From Delphinus delphis (taxonomy: Eukaryota > Chordata > Mammalia > Artiodactyla > Delphinidae): 64,000 nt of DNA. Shown here one piece after another: positions 12,061 to 24,800 of this stretch (positions are counted from its first letter, which is position 1; every line of letters begins with the position of its first letter). The stretch is from positions 62,081,246-62,145,245 of the forward strand of contig NC_082689.1 of assembly GCF_949987515.2 (NCBI RefSeq), read 5' to 3'. The position numbers and the translations under genes are program-made. Below the pieces are notes generated by a model, which was not told the DNA's origin, searched no databases, and saw nothing but the letters and a program-made list of their open reading frames with translations.

Positions 12061-13155
12061 ATTTCCTCCTAGTAGATTGAGAACATCAGCCCTCTACTTG
12101 CCTATCTTGTATCTCTTGTTCCCTTTCTCCTCCTTCAAGGTCCATACTCCTCAAGAATATCAGTGTCTCCAATCCTAGGAAGTTTTTATAGATTTCTTTT
12201 TTTTTACTATACTACATTTATAGTTGTTTGTTTTTACTATACTACTAGCCATTTGTGGTTCATACTATAAATGCATTGCTAATTACTGTTTATAGGTAAA
12301 TTAATGTTTCACCAACCACAGCATAACCCCCTTGAGTATATGTACATTTTACTTCTTTGTATTCCCAGGAACAACCAACATAGGGTCTTGAATTTAAGGC
12401 CCTCAATAAGTACCTGTTGCTTTAAAATAAATAAATACATAAAACACCTCTATATTCCTCTATCCTACTTCTTGTCATCAATTTCCACAGACAATAAAAG
12501 ATAGAAATGTTTTATATTTCTTTTAGGCACACTGTCTGGTTTTCATTTGGTCCTTGTCGTAAGTATTGGTGAGCTTTTTTTTTTTAAAGTGGCTAATTTA
12601 GTAAACAGTTACAGCTGAAATATTTGAAAGATTTAATTCTGCCTTTGGCCTGACCATTCACTGGTTGAATCATCTTAGGACAGTTACTTCTGTTACTGTT
12701 TTTAGTTTTTTTACCAGTAAAGGGTGGAAGATTGTCTGCATCAGGGTCTTTAGGACAGAATAACACAAGAACACAGAGCCTACATAAACATGGTGGATGG
12801 GTGAGTTAACAAAGAGCATTGGGTCATTGTTAAACCCCTTAACTGATGAAACTCTGTCCTACAAATCTATATATGTGGACATATGTAGGTATATCTTTTT
12901 ATCATATATCTTTCTTTTTCAAAATAGTAAAATAAGTATAATGGTGGGGGACAGAGTATTATTGGAATTGGAAGCTAGCCAGTTAGATCTGGAGGCAAAC
13001 GGAGCTGAATCCAAGAAATTAAAAAAAAAACAAACAAAAAACTTCAAGGTTGATGCTTAAACACAATTAAGGGGTATTGAGAAAGGCCTCAAATTGGTTG
13101 TCAGTCAATAGGTCTAGAACAAAGATATCAAAGAGAGATGGACTGAACAGAATCA
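12061..13155. other. Unassigned intergenic sequence
   Basis: No gene is seen. A weak MIR-like trace (12600-12740) can be guessed, but it is too diverged to call. Short open frames have no recognisable content. Confidence 0.45.
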
Positions 13156-13425
13156 CCTGCCTTAAAAAATACAGATTTACAGGAAGTTGCAAAGATAGTA
13201 CAGAGATGACCCTATATCCTGCACCCAGTTTCCCCCAATGCTTACATCTTACATAACAATAGCATGATATCAATACTGGGAAACTAACATTGGTAAAATA
13301 GGTGTGGGTGTCACTTTATCACATGTGTGGATCTGTATAATCAAATACAGAACTACAATCAAATACAGATCTATTCGATCACCGTAAGATCTCCCTCTTG
13401 CTACTCTTTACAGTCCGAGTTTGCT
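13156..13425. repeat. Old L1 3' UTR fragment
   Basis: It contains TTTACAGGAAGTTGCAAAG, CAGTTTCCCCCAATGC and TTATCACATGTGTGGATC, phrases I associate with 3' ends of old L1 subfamilies. Orientation is uncertain. Confidence 0.45.
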
Positions 13426-14365
13426 TTTGAGGAAGGTAACAGTAAACAGAGAGTGAATTAAAAGCCGTGTCTGGGAGCGCTTCCAGGGAAGTGGGTGTGG
13501 AGAAAGTATGTGGAAGAAGACCTAACTGTCGCTAAGCCAGAATCTCCAGTGCGTCATGGAATCTTGGTTGCGGACCTCCCACCTTTGCTGGTCGCTCCTG
13601 TGAGAGGCCAAACTCTTAAGTGGGAAGAGATCTGAATTTCCTGCTACATTGTCCCCAGATCTCCTGCACAATCTTCCTTATCTCCTGCCCTGCATCTCCG
13701 CCACCCTGGCCTAGTCACTCACTCTCTGGCCTCCTATTCACTAAGAGACAAGTTGCACTCAATCCTCAAGTCCCTTAGTTAGGGACATCGACTTACCTAG
13801 TCTAACAAATACCACCACCTACCGTACAGTAACCAGACCCCACAATTACCTGCAAATGGAAGTATTCCTGAGACTCTGCCCTCTTTCACTGGGTCTTATC
13901 CTCATGGCCTCACAGAAGTCACCCCAGGTTTGCATCTCAAGCTCCAGACAACTTCCTGTAAGAAAGCTCCAAGTGTAGGTCATTGGGACCCCAGAACTAT
14001 CCCAAACTCAATCCCACACTCTAGCAAAAAGCTTCCCCCACCGTGCTCTCTGTTGTTGTGACTAGAATCATTACCCACTCGGTAATTTAATAACTTTAAA
14101 AAATAAGTAATTTAATTTTAATAAAGAAGAGTTTACAAGGCTCAGTAACTCAATTCCCGTGTCCCTCACCTCCAGTATCCAGTAGATTGGGCTTTTGAGC
14201 ACCTTTTTGCAGTTCCTTAGTTTTCTCTCCATTTCCCTCAGATCCTGATTATTTCTCACACGGACCACTAAAATAATGATTCAACCCCTCCTTCACAGTG
14301 GCACAGCACTCTTCCCTTCAAATCTCAGAACGGAGCACATCACTCCCCTACAACCCCTGGGATAG
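13426..14365. other. Unassigned intergenic sequence
   Basis: Moderately GC-rich, with no repeat or gene that I can support. Confidence 0.45.
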
Positions 14366-14645
14366 CTCATCGCTTTTAACGTGAAACTCTTTTGGGCATT
14401 TAAAGGCCTCCATTCCCCAGATACAGTGTGTGCTCTACAGCTAACCTGCCTTTGCTTCTGCTGCACTTTACCAGCCCGGAAGGCCCCGATCGCTTTTACC
14501 TGTTTAATAAAATCCTATGCATCCTTCAAGGCCACTCTCAAACCCATCTTCTTGGTTGAGCCTTCTTTGATCTCCCAGATGGAATGAACCCTTCTTGGCA
14601 TTCCCATGGAACTTCATCCTAACAATTATTTAAGTCTGCCTAGAA
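14366..14645 (-). repeat. L2 LINE fragment, antisense
   Basis: Contains the antisense L2 phrases ATCCTTCAAGGCCACTCTC and TTGAGCCTTCTTTGATC, followed by TTGGCATTCCC. It is ancient and diverged. The 68-residue plus-strand open frame across it is a shadow. Confidence 0.6.
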
Positions 14646-14739
14646 ATATGGTTCATGCACATTTTTAACATTGTGGCCACCTTAATCATTTTTGATATTG
14701 CAAAATACTGTAGACAATAAGTTTGAGTTAAACTAGGGT

Positions 14740-14925
14740 TTGCGTTCCAACTCCTTAACTGACTGTGTGATGTTGCACGAATTAGCCTCTCAGCCTAATT
14801 TCTTCATCAGTAAAATGGGGAAATAATGTCTGTCCAATAGGGTTGCTATAAGAATTAAACAGTATAATGTGGACAAAATGCCAAGCACAATGTCTTCTTA
14901 CTCACAGTCATTACCTCACTTCTCT
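14740..14925 (+). repeat. MIR SINE fragment
   Basis: Reads GACTGTGTGATGTTGCACG, then TTTCTTCATCAGTAAAATGG and GGGTTGCTATAAGAATTAA, then GCCAAGCACAATG. This order matches the 3' two thirds of MIR. Confidence 0.75.
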
Positions 14926-15117
14926 GCTCTGTATACCTGACATCTAAGGCAAGGCTTTACGAACAGCAGGCTGTTAAAATGTTTCTTGAATAAAACTGAT
15001 AATACTGATGGGAGAAAAGTGTATCAAAAGAGTCCAAGGGATTACAGCTAGAGCCACAAACTGGCCAAAAACTGAGATGAGATCAGGAAGAAAATATTTT
15101 CAAAGAGATAAAAAAAA

Positions 15118-15130
15118 GGGGGGGGGGGGG
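15118..15130. repeat. Homopolymer of 13 G
   Basis: A run of 13 G follows a run of A. Such runs are error-prone in sequencing and can form four-stranded structures with neighbouring G tracts, though no other G tracts are adjacent. Confidence 0.9.
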
Positions 15131-15189
15131 AAGGATGAGCCTTAAGAAGTAAACTGATAAACAAGGATTCCTGTCGGGATAGGAGGGCA

Positions 15190-15192
<3 letters not shown>

Positions 15193-15221
<29 letters not shown>

Positions 15222-15233
15222 GTGTGTGTGTGT
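15193..15233. repeat. TG/CG alternating microsatellite
   Basis: About 41 bp of alternating purine-pyrimidine sequence: TG repeats, a GCGCGCG core, then more TG repeats. Perfect alternation with a CG core is the classic Z-DNA-forming pattern. It lies in intergenic DNA. Confidence 0.9.
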
Positions 15234-15551
15234 CCGTCCTAGTGAACACCAATAGTAATAACACAATCAACCTCACCTTAGAGGCATTTGTTCAAATTGT
15301 GCTCATATTTTCAAATGTTCTCCCATCTTTCTATCTTGTCAAAAATGCTGACCACTGGGGACACTCCCACTCTTTATTTATCCATTTCAGATTATTTGCA
15401 ACAGAGCAAGTGCTTTCACAAATGCTTTTCTCAATCACTAGTATAATTAGTTGACAGGCTTCGCTTTCCTCCCTCCAGCAACGCAGGGTCCTGATCTAGC
15501 GCTCGCTCTACTGCGCCATCTAGTGGAGTTGGTATGAAGAATTACGGGATA

Positions 15552-15760
15552 GGGCTTCCCTGGTGGCGCAGTGGTTGAGAGTCCGCCTGCCGATGTGGGG
15601 GAGGCGGGTTCGTGCCCCGGTCCGGGAAGATCCCACATGGCGCAGAGCGGCTGGGCCCGTGAGCCATGGCCGCTGAGCCTGCGCGTCCGGAGCCTGTGCT
15701 GTGCAACGGGAGAGGCCACAACAGTGAGAGGCCCACATATCGCAAAAAAAAAAAAAAAAA
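15552..15760 (+). mobile_element. Well-preserved CHR-type SINE, 15-bp perfect target duplication
   Basis: Full-length copy with an 18-base A-tail, flanked by identical AGAATTACGGGATAG repeats, the second at 15761-15775. The intact duplication and tail suggest a relatively recent insertion. Confidence 0.95.
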
Positions 15761-15775
15761 AGAATTACGGGATAG

Positions 15776-16499
15776 CTGAGATACGGGAAGTGTACTCCAA
15801 TGTTAGGATAAAATACCTTTTTGTTGTAAAAATTTCCCCAACATACCAGACTAAATATCAGTGAGCTTACAAAACAGGGTTGGAAATGCCTAAAAACATG
15901 TGTGATAGGAGTCAGACCTGCTAGCTACCATGAAGTCTTGTTTATTTCCCTCTATAAAATAAAATCAGTATCCCAAGCACCAAATAGGAGAAAAGACATA
16001 GAAGAACCAAGAGTTTAATTTCCCTCACACATCTGAAAGAACCTTACTGCTTATATCATCTTATGGAGAAGTAAAATTATGTGATGAATTTTTTTAACAG
16101 CAGAGTTACTGTATGGTAATATCATAGATGAAAACCATATCATAGATGAGCATGGTAAAATAAACTATTTTTATTTTACAGGTAATTAGTAGTGGAAAAT
16201 TAGGGAGAAATTAATTTGTTTGAAGCAGCTATTCCTTTAAATAAACAAGAACATTTAGGAGAAACTGCTTGCCTATAACATCCATTTTAAGGCAAGCAAT
16301 CAGTATGTGTAGACCTGGGTCTACAAGATGATGGAATCATCTCTACATAGTCATTCACCAGGGATATCCCCTTTGGAAAAACTAAAACCAAAGTGAAGGG
16401 CATGGATCTGAAGAAATGTAAAGGTCATTGTAAAAAATGACCCGAATGTCACATAAGAAAAGAGAAGCTTGGAGATAAAGTTATATAATTTTGATTCCT
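15776..16499. other. Unassigned intergenic sequence
   Basis: AT-rich; no gene or nameable repeat is visible. Confidence 0.45.
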
Positions 16500-16704
16500 T
16501 TACAGTATCCATATGATACTCAGAAGCCTCAGATGACCGCTGCCCTGGCTGACACCTTGATTGCAGCCTCGTAAGAGACTCTGAGCCAGAGCCACCCAGC
16601 TAAGCTACTCCTGGATTTCTGATCCACGGACCTGTGACCTAACGAACAATGTTGTACTGCTTTAATCTTCGGGTAATTTGTTACACAGCAATAGATAACT
16701 AACA
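16500..16704 (+). repeat. MLT1-like LTR relic (ERVL-MaLR), 3' part
   Basis: The end reads GGGTAATTTGTTACACAGC then AATAGATAACTAACAG, the usual 3' border of MaLR-type solo LTRs. It is preceded by a GATTTCTGATCCACGGACC block. It is a degenerate solo LTR fragment with no coding sequence. Confidence 0.6.
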
Positions 16705-17464
16705 GTCGGAATCACTTAATCTGCCATTACTAGAATCCAGAAGTGTCTATATTCATTTAATCATGTGTTAGCTATTGTCTCCCCTGCACAGATGAGAAAC
16801 CGAAGCATGGCAGGCATTGAATTAGCTATCTAAAAGCCACTCAGTCTGTTTTTCCCCTTATATTTCTCTAGCACTGGGGCTCAAAAGCCAAAACACTTAC
16901 CTTCCCAGATTTCTTTGCATTTAGTAGTGGCCATCTGACAGTACTGACTAATGATATGTAAAAGTGTGCTGGGAAAGGACTTCCCTTGCTAAACAAAGGA
17001 CAAAACCTTAGGAAGAAGCTTTTGTCCTATTTTCCTGCCTGGAAAACAAGGTTAGCAGTCATCTTGCTTTCATCCTCATAGTAGCCATGAGGTTGAATGA
17101 TATACTCTAACAATGTAGGAAAGAAAAACAGGAAACCTAGAACCATAATGATTTCCTTGTGCAGATGCCCCTTTCTGGTCTGCCTACCTTCAAATTTCCT
17201 TTTACTTGAAACTAATAAACCCCTTCCTTCTTCAAGCCATTGCTTAGCCAGGTTTTTGTTGTTTGAAAAAGGGCATATTCCTAACTATACGGAGATAAAG
17301 AGAGGTAATTCAAACCCAGCTCTGTTGACTTTATGCCCTAGACTCAGATGGTAACATACCATCTGAATAAGAATAAAAACCAATTGGAAGTAGATTTTGA
17401 TGCATACATGACCAGGTGTCCTGCAGACACAGGTAAGTCCTGGACACTCTAGGGAGAGTTAGAA
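16705..17464. other. Unassigned intergenic sequence
   Basis: A possibly old LTR- or MER-like segment lies around 16870-17100 (CCAGATTTCTTTGCATT...GGCCATCTGACAG), but I cannot assign it. No gene is seen. Confidence 0.4.
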
Positions 17465-17725
17465 AATTGTGTTCTATGCCTCTACTTCATTGTCAATTTT
17501 CTACTTTCTCACCTCCAGAAGCTATACCTTGGCTTCTACCACTACCATTTCATCAAAACTATGCTCATCAAGGATATCACTTAGTCCAAAATACAATGAA
17601 TTCTTTTGTAGCTTATATGTCACTTAACCTCTCCACAGCACTTAATGTTTACTGGTTTCTCTCTCTTAAAATACCCTTCCTTCTAGGATTTTTTTTTTTT
17701 TTCTTTTCTTCCTATCGGCCTCTCT
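17465..17725 (-). repeat. L2 LINE ORF2 relic, antisense
   Basis: The plus strand reads CCATTTCATCAAAACTATGC, GATATCACTTAGTCC, CACTTAACCTCTCCACAGC, in the order of antisense L2 ORF2. It is heavily decayed. Confidence 0.5.
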
Positions 17726-19464
17726 TCTCCTTTTCAGTCTGGTCCTAATCATCATGTAGAAGATAATCCATTCTTTACCTGTATACTAAAAACCACACTG
17801 TATTGATTTTTTATAAGCCTTTTTACCTCTCTGTAAAAAATATATATACATAAGTGTATGATGTACATTTTACTTCTTAACTCTTTTTTATGGTTTCTAC
17901 TATGTATGACCAATGCAGCCATTGCCTTAAAATGTACCATGTAAATATAAACAGATATCAGAAAAAAACCCTGTTGATCTCAGGGGCCCTATAAAGTCAT
18001 AGAACCTTTCTAATTGCTTCCATTTAGATGTTATGGCTTCTAACCCTACTGGGCTCTCAGTATGACTTCTGTGGTACCTCTCTTTATTTCTAGCCTATTC
18101 TCTCCTACCATATGTCTAAACATTTAACTCAAGCTCCCACATATACTAGGCCTGTTCCACTATCAACTCTTACCTGCTTCTCTGCACTAATAAGAGGTAA
18201 TCAGATATGAATCCTCTTTGCTCTAGACTTTTTTCCTTTCTCTTGTCCCTTTTTCTTCCCCTCAAGCTTTTATTTGTGCTCTTGACTCTACTTCTCTAGC
18301 CTGCTCTTGGGCTCGGCTGCATCAATTTTGGTATTGCTCCATTTTACATTGATTTAACTCACACAAAGGCAGCTCTACATAAGGTCCCATTATGCCTTTT
18401 CATTGTGTTGCATCAGTTGAAGTTAGCTTCACTCCACTGCTAGTTGATTACTGTACACTAGGATGGTAGGTAATAGCTCTTCCATAGTTAATGTGCCTCA
18501 TTACCAAGGGAGCTTGAAGTGCCATGAACAGAGAAGTGATCACGTTGCCATTCAGCTCATCCCTGATGAACTAAGCAATGCTTGATATCAACCAGCCAGA
18601 TCATAACGTTAAAGGAAAGAACTACGTGCTGTGAATGGGACTGAGACAGTCACAAGTCTTCTGCTCTCCCACTAACCATCAAGTGTCAGGCATAACCACC
18701 AGTGAATGCACCTTGTCTTTGTGTTTTGATTCTAGTGGTTAAAACCATGTTGTTTTGTTTTGTTGTCGTTGTTGTTCAACATGACCTCAAATGCAAGCCA
18801 ACAAGAGGAACCTGAGAGTTAGCAGTTACAATCCTGGAGATGTTACAGAAACCCTTGGGCCACACCTCCTCTAATACTGCTGTTACCTCCAAGCCTTCGG
18901 TGCTTTCAGTCAGCATCTTTTCTAAGTCACAGAAATCAATATCAAATTACATAAAACAGAAAAAAAGGTTTGTGAACACAAATGGATTCCTAGTTGATAA
19001 CTGGCTGGTGAGCTACAGGATGGAGGGGTAGGGGCAAGGATTGTCGATTCAAACAAGATACAGATCAATCAAAATAAACATTATCATAAAAGCCTTCAGA
19101 TTTCTTAAGTTTAGCTGGGGATTCTCAGAAAGCAGAAAGGACCACAGCAGTGTTCTTCAGATCTGCACATCCATTTCCTTCTCTAAAAACCCATTTCCTC
19201 TCCCTTCGCCCATTTCCTGATTCTAAAAGAACACTTAGCAAAGGCTTTGCATTAGTTATGAGACAAAGACAGAAGAATCAGGAACTAGCTCTGTAAATAA
19301 GTGGTTAAAGGAAAACCAAACCCTTTATATTAACTCCACCTTACAGCAACTATGATGTTACGCTTTGATCTTTTCATCTATGCTCACTTACACATATTAT
19401 CGTCAACATCTTTGAAAAAAAAGAAAAACATGTAAGAATTAAACATTTTAAGGACCTTTCACAA
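17726..19464. other. Unassigned sequence just downstream of UBR3
   Basis: No SINE, no young L1 and no credible coding exon. A 63-residue open frame at 18840-19031 has no recognisable family. The stretch could include a longer UBR3 3' UTR or be plain intergenic DNA. Confidence 0.45.
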
Positions 19465-21767
19465 ACCAAATGACAGTAGGTTTTTATTAACATATCTTAC
19501 AATGTTGATTATTCCTAGTTTCGTAATTTCTGCTTGCTTATAAAGATTGATTTAGCTTCTACAGTAATGTACTGTATTTAAATGATCATTCATACAAGGT
19601 ATCACACCAGTACATTTTTTTGAATAATATACACACATCACTCTAACTTGGACCTGTTATTTTTAAAAGTGGGTTTATAAATGGGACTTATAAAAGTTAT
19701 GGGGAAAAAATTAAAGTTCTAGTTTAGCAGCATGCATGTATGTAATTCAAGTACAATTTTCAACCAAGTGCTTTTTAAAATTTTACTGGTGACTAATTCA
19801 CCAATATCAAAATAAACACTATCAAATACCCAAATTTTAATGTTAAGGCTAATATTTTCACTTCACATCCGTATGCACAACCATAAAACATTCCATTTTA
19901 AATATGTAGTAACCAAAGTCTGAGTACATTATACCATGTATATATAGCATCAGAGTTTCAAACTGTATAATTATTCAAGTTCATGAATCCTGTAACAGTA
20001 TTTACTAGAGATGTAAATTAGCATTTTGTTCTTCAACCACACCTGAAGAACAAAAGTATCTGGTCTGGTATCCATCATGACGGATGCAAAAAATAAGACA
20101 GGCTGAACTTATGATACAGTATTTTAAAAAGTAGCAATGTGTTGGAAAGAACAGCTGTTTAATTCAACAGAATCATTCTAGTCTTTCAGAAAGTTAACTT
20201 AATATTTTGGAAATGTATATAAAAATAGCAAGCTACTTCCATATTGTATTTTTATTGTAGAGCTATAGGTAATTTTTTGACTTTTTGAACATATTTGAAT
20301 ATTTACTCTTCTGTTTGAATGCAAGGCCATCACTTAATGTCCACTTTTATATCCTGTAATATCATGTCATCATTCAATAATTTTTAGAACACAGATCTGA
20401 CTTTATTTTTATAGTTTATCATTAGATGTTTTTTAGTTTATTTTTACATGTAAAAATGTAATTTTATATAACAAGCCATGGAAGTTCAAAGTACCAGGAA
20501 TTGCTTGATAGCACTATATATTAAATAATCATCAAATTATTGAATCATTTGGAAGAAAAATTTTGGTAGCAATATATCACATGCTTTTCTGTCATCTTCC
20601 CTCTGTAAGTACAGAGTGGGTTTTAGCTCAATCATTTTCATTCTTACTAACTTAAAAACCCTACAAACATAAATTGCTTTTCACAGCAGCTTCTAACAAG
20701 AATGCAGATGTACAGCTCATTCATGAGGATCATCACCACTGAGCCCTTTTCCTTCCCTTTTAGGAAACCGAGCAGAAATAGCAGTGATTAACACTGCACA
20801 GATACAATACAGATGAACCTCTTGAGCTGATAAGGAAAGTTCCAGAACTATGCTTCATTTGTGGGGAAGTCAGAGCATTTTTCCAATCCAATCATTTAAA
20901 CAAAAAAACTTGGTTGGTAATAAAAGGTGGGCATGCAGAGAATCAAAATCTGCCATGTATATGTTCTTAAAACTTCTGATTTTATAATAAAATCTGTTTG
21001 TTACTACCTCTAGTGATTCATCCAAATGAAATGGCAAATTTTGATTTTTAGGGACTCCCCCAACCACACATGTCCCCCAAAATGTACTGTATTATATTAA
21101 CAGCAGCTATCTACTTATTTTACAACTATTTCAATTATTTACCTGGGGAGAATATTTATGAAATTCCTGAGAATGAATTAAGTTTCAGCAAAGCCTTAAA
21201 CTTTTAACAGATTCCTCACAATAAGAAAAAAATGTAAAGTTCTACTATTAGACCAAATTTTACTATACAGTATTTCACATAAATCATGTTTTACATTTTT
21301 TTCTAATTACATACAGCAAAAATCTCAAATCAACACAAGAATGGCAGAGGGAAAGGATGCATTACGTTTAGCAGATGCAAATTAAAATACACAGATATAA
21401 AGAAGCAGTAAAACTTTAAATAAATCACACCCACTCTAAATATCAATGAATAGCAGATATGCATTGTTGGGAGAATCATTTTTAAATGATTTTGTCAACA
21501 AGTTGTGCTTCTTATTAATTGTGGACTTAAACAAAAAAAGGACCACTAAAGAATGGTTTAACTTCTTACTTGTTATGTTCTCCATATACTTTAAAAAAAA
21601 TTATTATACCATTAATGTGATTACCAAGCACCTAATTTTGGAAAGGCTTTATAATGTATGTTTTCTTTCTTTCCCTCAGCAAAAGCGTTAATCCCCCAAA
21701 TTAAGTTAAAGCTTATTGTTGATAAATTCTTAATGAAAATGATATAATGCAATGCTAAGGTGGTGAG
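19465..21767 (-). other. UBR3: Probable UBR3 3' untranslated region
   Basis: About 2.3 kb below the stop codon is AT-rich and free of any SINE or L1, unlike the surrounding DNA. That is what a constrained 3' UTR looks like. On the minus strand an AATAAA hexamer is read at 19488-19483, followed by a T-rich stretch (19425-19400), so I place the end near 19465. Other TTTATT matches on the plus strand (for example near 20250 and 20400) could serve shorter isoforms. The exact end is inferred. Confidence 0.55.
19483..19488 (-). promoter_or_regulatory. Candidate polyadenylation hexamer (AATAAA) of UBR3
   Basis: The plus strand reads TTTATT here, so the minus strand carries AATAAA. A T-rich, weakly GT-containing stretch follows on the minus strand within 60 bases, as expected of a downstream element. 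It is the most distal hexamer before recognisable sequence ends. Several other hexamers exist in this AT-rich region, so the choice is tentative. Confidence 0.4.
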
Positions 21768-21885
21768 TCACAGCCCATTGTAATGTGGACCCCATCTTTT
21801 ATTGATGTGATCAAAAGTATGAGAAATCCACTGTTGTTCAAGAACTTTGTATCTTTCTTTACAAATGTAGAGAGGCTTGCCTCGC
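21768..21885 (-). CDS. UBR3: UBR3 terminal coding exon with stop codon (residues 331-369)
   Basis: This is the coding part (118 nt) of the last exon. The first G completes the split Arg codon. It then reads [15 protein letters not shown] and ends WGPHYNGL followed by TGA, whose complement is TCA at 21768-21770. The acceptor is TATTCTAG with a T-rich tract. [10 protein letters not shown] is the UBR3 version of the conserved LRRG-x-PL-x-C end motif of UBR proteins. The exon continues into the 3' UTR. The last intron is only 296 bp. Confidence 0.98.
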
Positions 21886-24800
21886 CTAGAATAAAAAGGG
21901 AAAAAAAAGTATTAAAAGTAATATAATACAATGAAGATTTCACACACATTTTTAAAAATAGATTCTTTATGGCAAAAATCTAACATAGTAATTTGGTTTA
22001 TTTCATATTTCTTTAACATGATGATGGGGAAAATATCCCCCAAAATAGAAATAGTTCTAAATTAATGACTGCCAGAAATTAAAAAAATAATTATTATTAT
22101 AATTACAAAGTCAGGAATGGTAAATTATTCTTACTGGCCAAACTTCAGTAAAACATGTGGATATATCCATGCACATCTAACCTAAGATCTCGGTCTTCCT
22201 CTCCATGAGCATCCAAATACACAGAACCCCAGAGACAGAAGCGGTGCCCTCGAATGATGATAATCACTGATGCATTGATCAAAAGGAAAATCCCTGTTCC
22301 AGCACCACAGTTCTGAGAATGCTAAAAAATTAAAAATATATGACTGAACTTCATAATCAAATGGACTTCATAAGAAAATCAAGAATGCCTTGTCTTCTAA
22401 ATAACACAGAAATATTTAAATGTTTTAAAATCAGATTTCACCTAAGTTAAATTTATTAACTCATTCTTAATACTTTATTAACAATACATGAGGAGGAATT
22501 TGGATAAGGATTACCTCGGAAATCAATTAAGAGCTAACCTAAACCTAATTCAGAGGCTAGTGTCTACAACAGCATATATGACTGCTGTTTCACAGCACAA
22601 CATCTGAACATATATACCATTAAAGGGCAGCGGGATTAGGGAGAGGAACTGAAGCTGCACTTAGGAAAAGTTTTACCCACTTAAATAAAACCCCAGGTGT
22701 TTTTTTGTTGTTGTCATTGTTTTTGTTTTTACCCTTCTACTGGATAGACCTAGAGTCTGTCATACGGAGTGAAGTAAGTCAGAAAGAAAAAGACAAATAC
22801 CGTATGCTAACACATATATATGGAATTTAAGAAAAAAAAATGTCATGAAGAACCTAGGGGTAAGACAGGAATAAAGACGCAGACCTACTGGAGAACGGAC
22901 TTGAGGATATGGGGAGGGGGAAGGGTGAGCTGTGACAGGGCGAGAGAGTCATGGACATGTACACACTAACAAACGTAAGGTAGATAGCTAGTGGGAAGCA
23001 GACGCATGGCACAGGGATATGGGCTCGGTGCTTTGTGACTGCCTGGAGGGGTGGGATAGGGAGGGTGGGAGGGAGGGAGACGCAAGAGGGAAGAGATATG
23101 GGAACATATGTATATGTATAACTGATTCACTTTGTTATCAAGCAGAAACTAACACACCATTGTAAAGCAATTATACCCCAATAAAGATGTTAAAAATAAA
23201 TAAAACAACAACAACGAAAACAAGATCCTTATATGTATTGTGTATTTAATTCAAAGAGTAGTTAAATTTGAAGAGCTGGCTTGACCATATATACCACATT
23301 TCCATGTGATTTACTCTTGCTTACCAATACACATTCACAGTAACTTTGTTGCTTGCAGCAAAGTCCTTTCAGGCATACAAAAGTACCACAAACAAGGCAA
23401 ACGGCAGGATCTTTAGGAACCTTGGTGCAGACACTACAGGTTTTTCTGTGGTAGTACTGGAAGATGGTGTTATAATTTTCAGGCAACTGTAGTAGGTGTG
23501 GCAATTTCCATCTTGACTCTTGGATAAGCAAGGCCTAAAACATTATTCAAAAATATTCATTAGTCCTATGTATTTAAGTCACTAACACAAAATATTTATT
23601 TTTTAAAAGGCCTTTTTTTTTTTAAAGAAAAGAAAATCTGTCTCCAAGAATGTGGCTTATTTTCTTTATTAACACTCTTCCCATTTCCATTTTACAAATG
23701 ACTAAAATAGTACTTCAACAATTATGATTCTCTATTTTAATGTAATTTTCAATTAAAACATGATGTGAGTTTTTAGACTAAGCACCTAAAACTTTGAAAT
23801 TTGTTATTACTTTAAAAGAAAAATATTAAATATAACTAAGCATGCATGGAAAATATACGTAGATGTACTTGTTTTTAAATATTCTTAATACATAATTTTA
23901 AACAGTTATACACATTTTTCAAAACCAAGTTTTTGACCTTTCTTAGATAAACAAACAATTCATTGGCTTTTTCTTTAGGGAAGATCATGGTTATAATTCA
24001 TATTTCTATTTCAATACTTTATAATCTTTCATTCCTAGAAGATGAAAAATCTTACACCTCAAGCTGTTAAGATCTTTTGTATCCATAAGTGCTGGGGCTA
24101 CAACTCTTTTCATAAATTTTCTCAGTAAGTGTGAAAAAAAAAAAAACAAATTAGTTAAATTTCCCTACAGGGTATTTTGTTCATTTTTTGCAGTTATATA
24201 AAAATACTGGAAATAGCATTAATTTTTTTTCTAGATGCTACTTCATTAACACTTAAATCAGATAAAATGTAGTATGAATCTATTATCTTAAGAAACAGTA
24301 TGGAGGCTGGCAATTCACGTGGTGATCATCTCACATTACTTATAGCCATAATCCATCTAAATCAGTCTAATAACTAAGTATCCAGCTTGGTGTTTATCAA
24401 TATGTTCATGGATAAAGCAGCCATGGAAGCAAGGATAAGGACAATATATGGGCTCACAATATGCTGTTTGCCAATACTCAGTGCCCAACTCCGGACTCCA
24501 AAGACTGCATATTCTGTAACGGGTTCATTATATATGGAACCCTTCCATCAGTGGAAGGAACAGCAATTTGTCCTCATTGAACTTGATACTTATCCAGATT
24601 AGGTTGTAAATTACCCAGTAGCACACACCACATGGTCTCTAATCAAAGAATTTTCTTCATAAAGAAAGATGTAACACAATAGGTGGATGTCTATGGAATT
24701 AACTGATCTTAACATATAGTCAATCAACTGAAAAAAATCACTGGTCTTTTAAATGCTGAACTACTTTGCTGATGAATTTTTAGATGGTACCAACTAGAGG

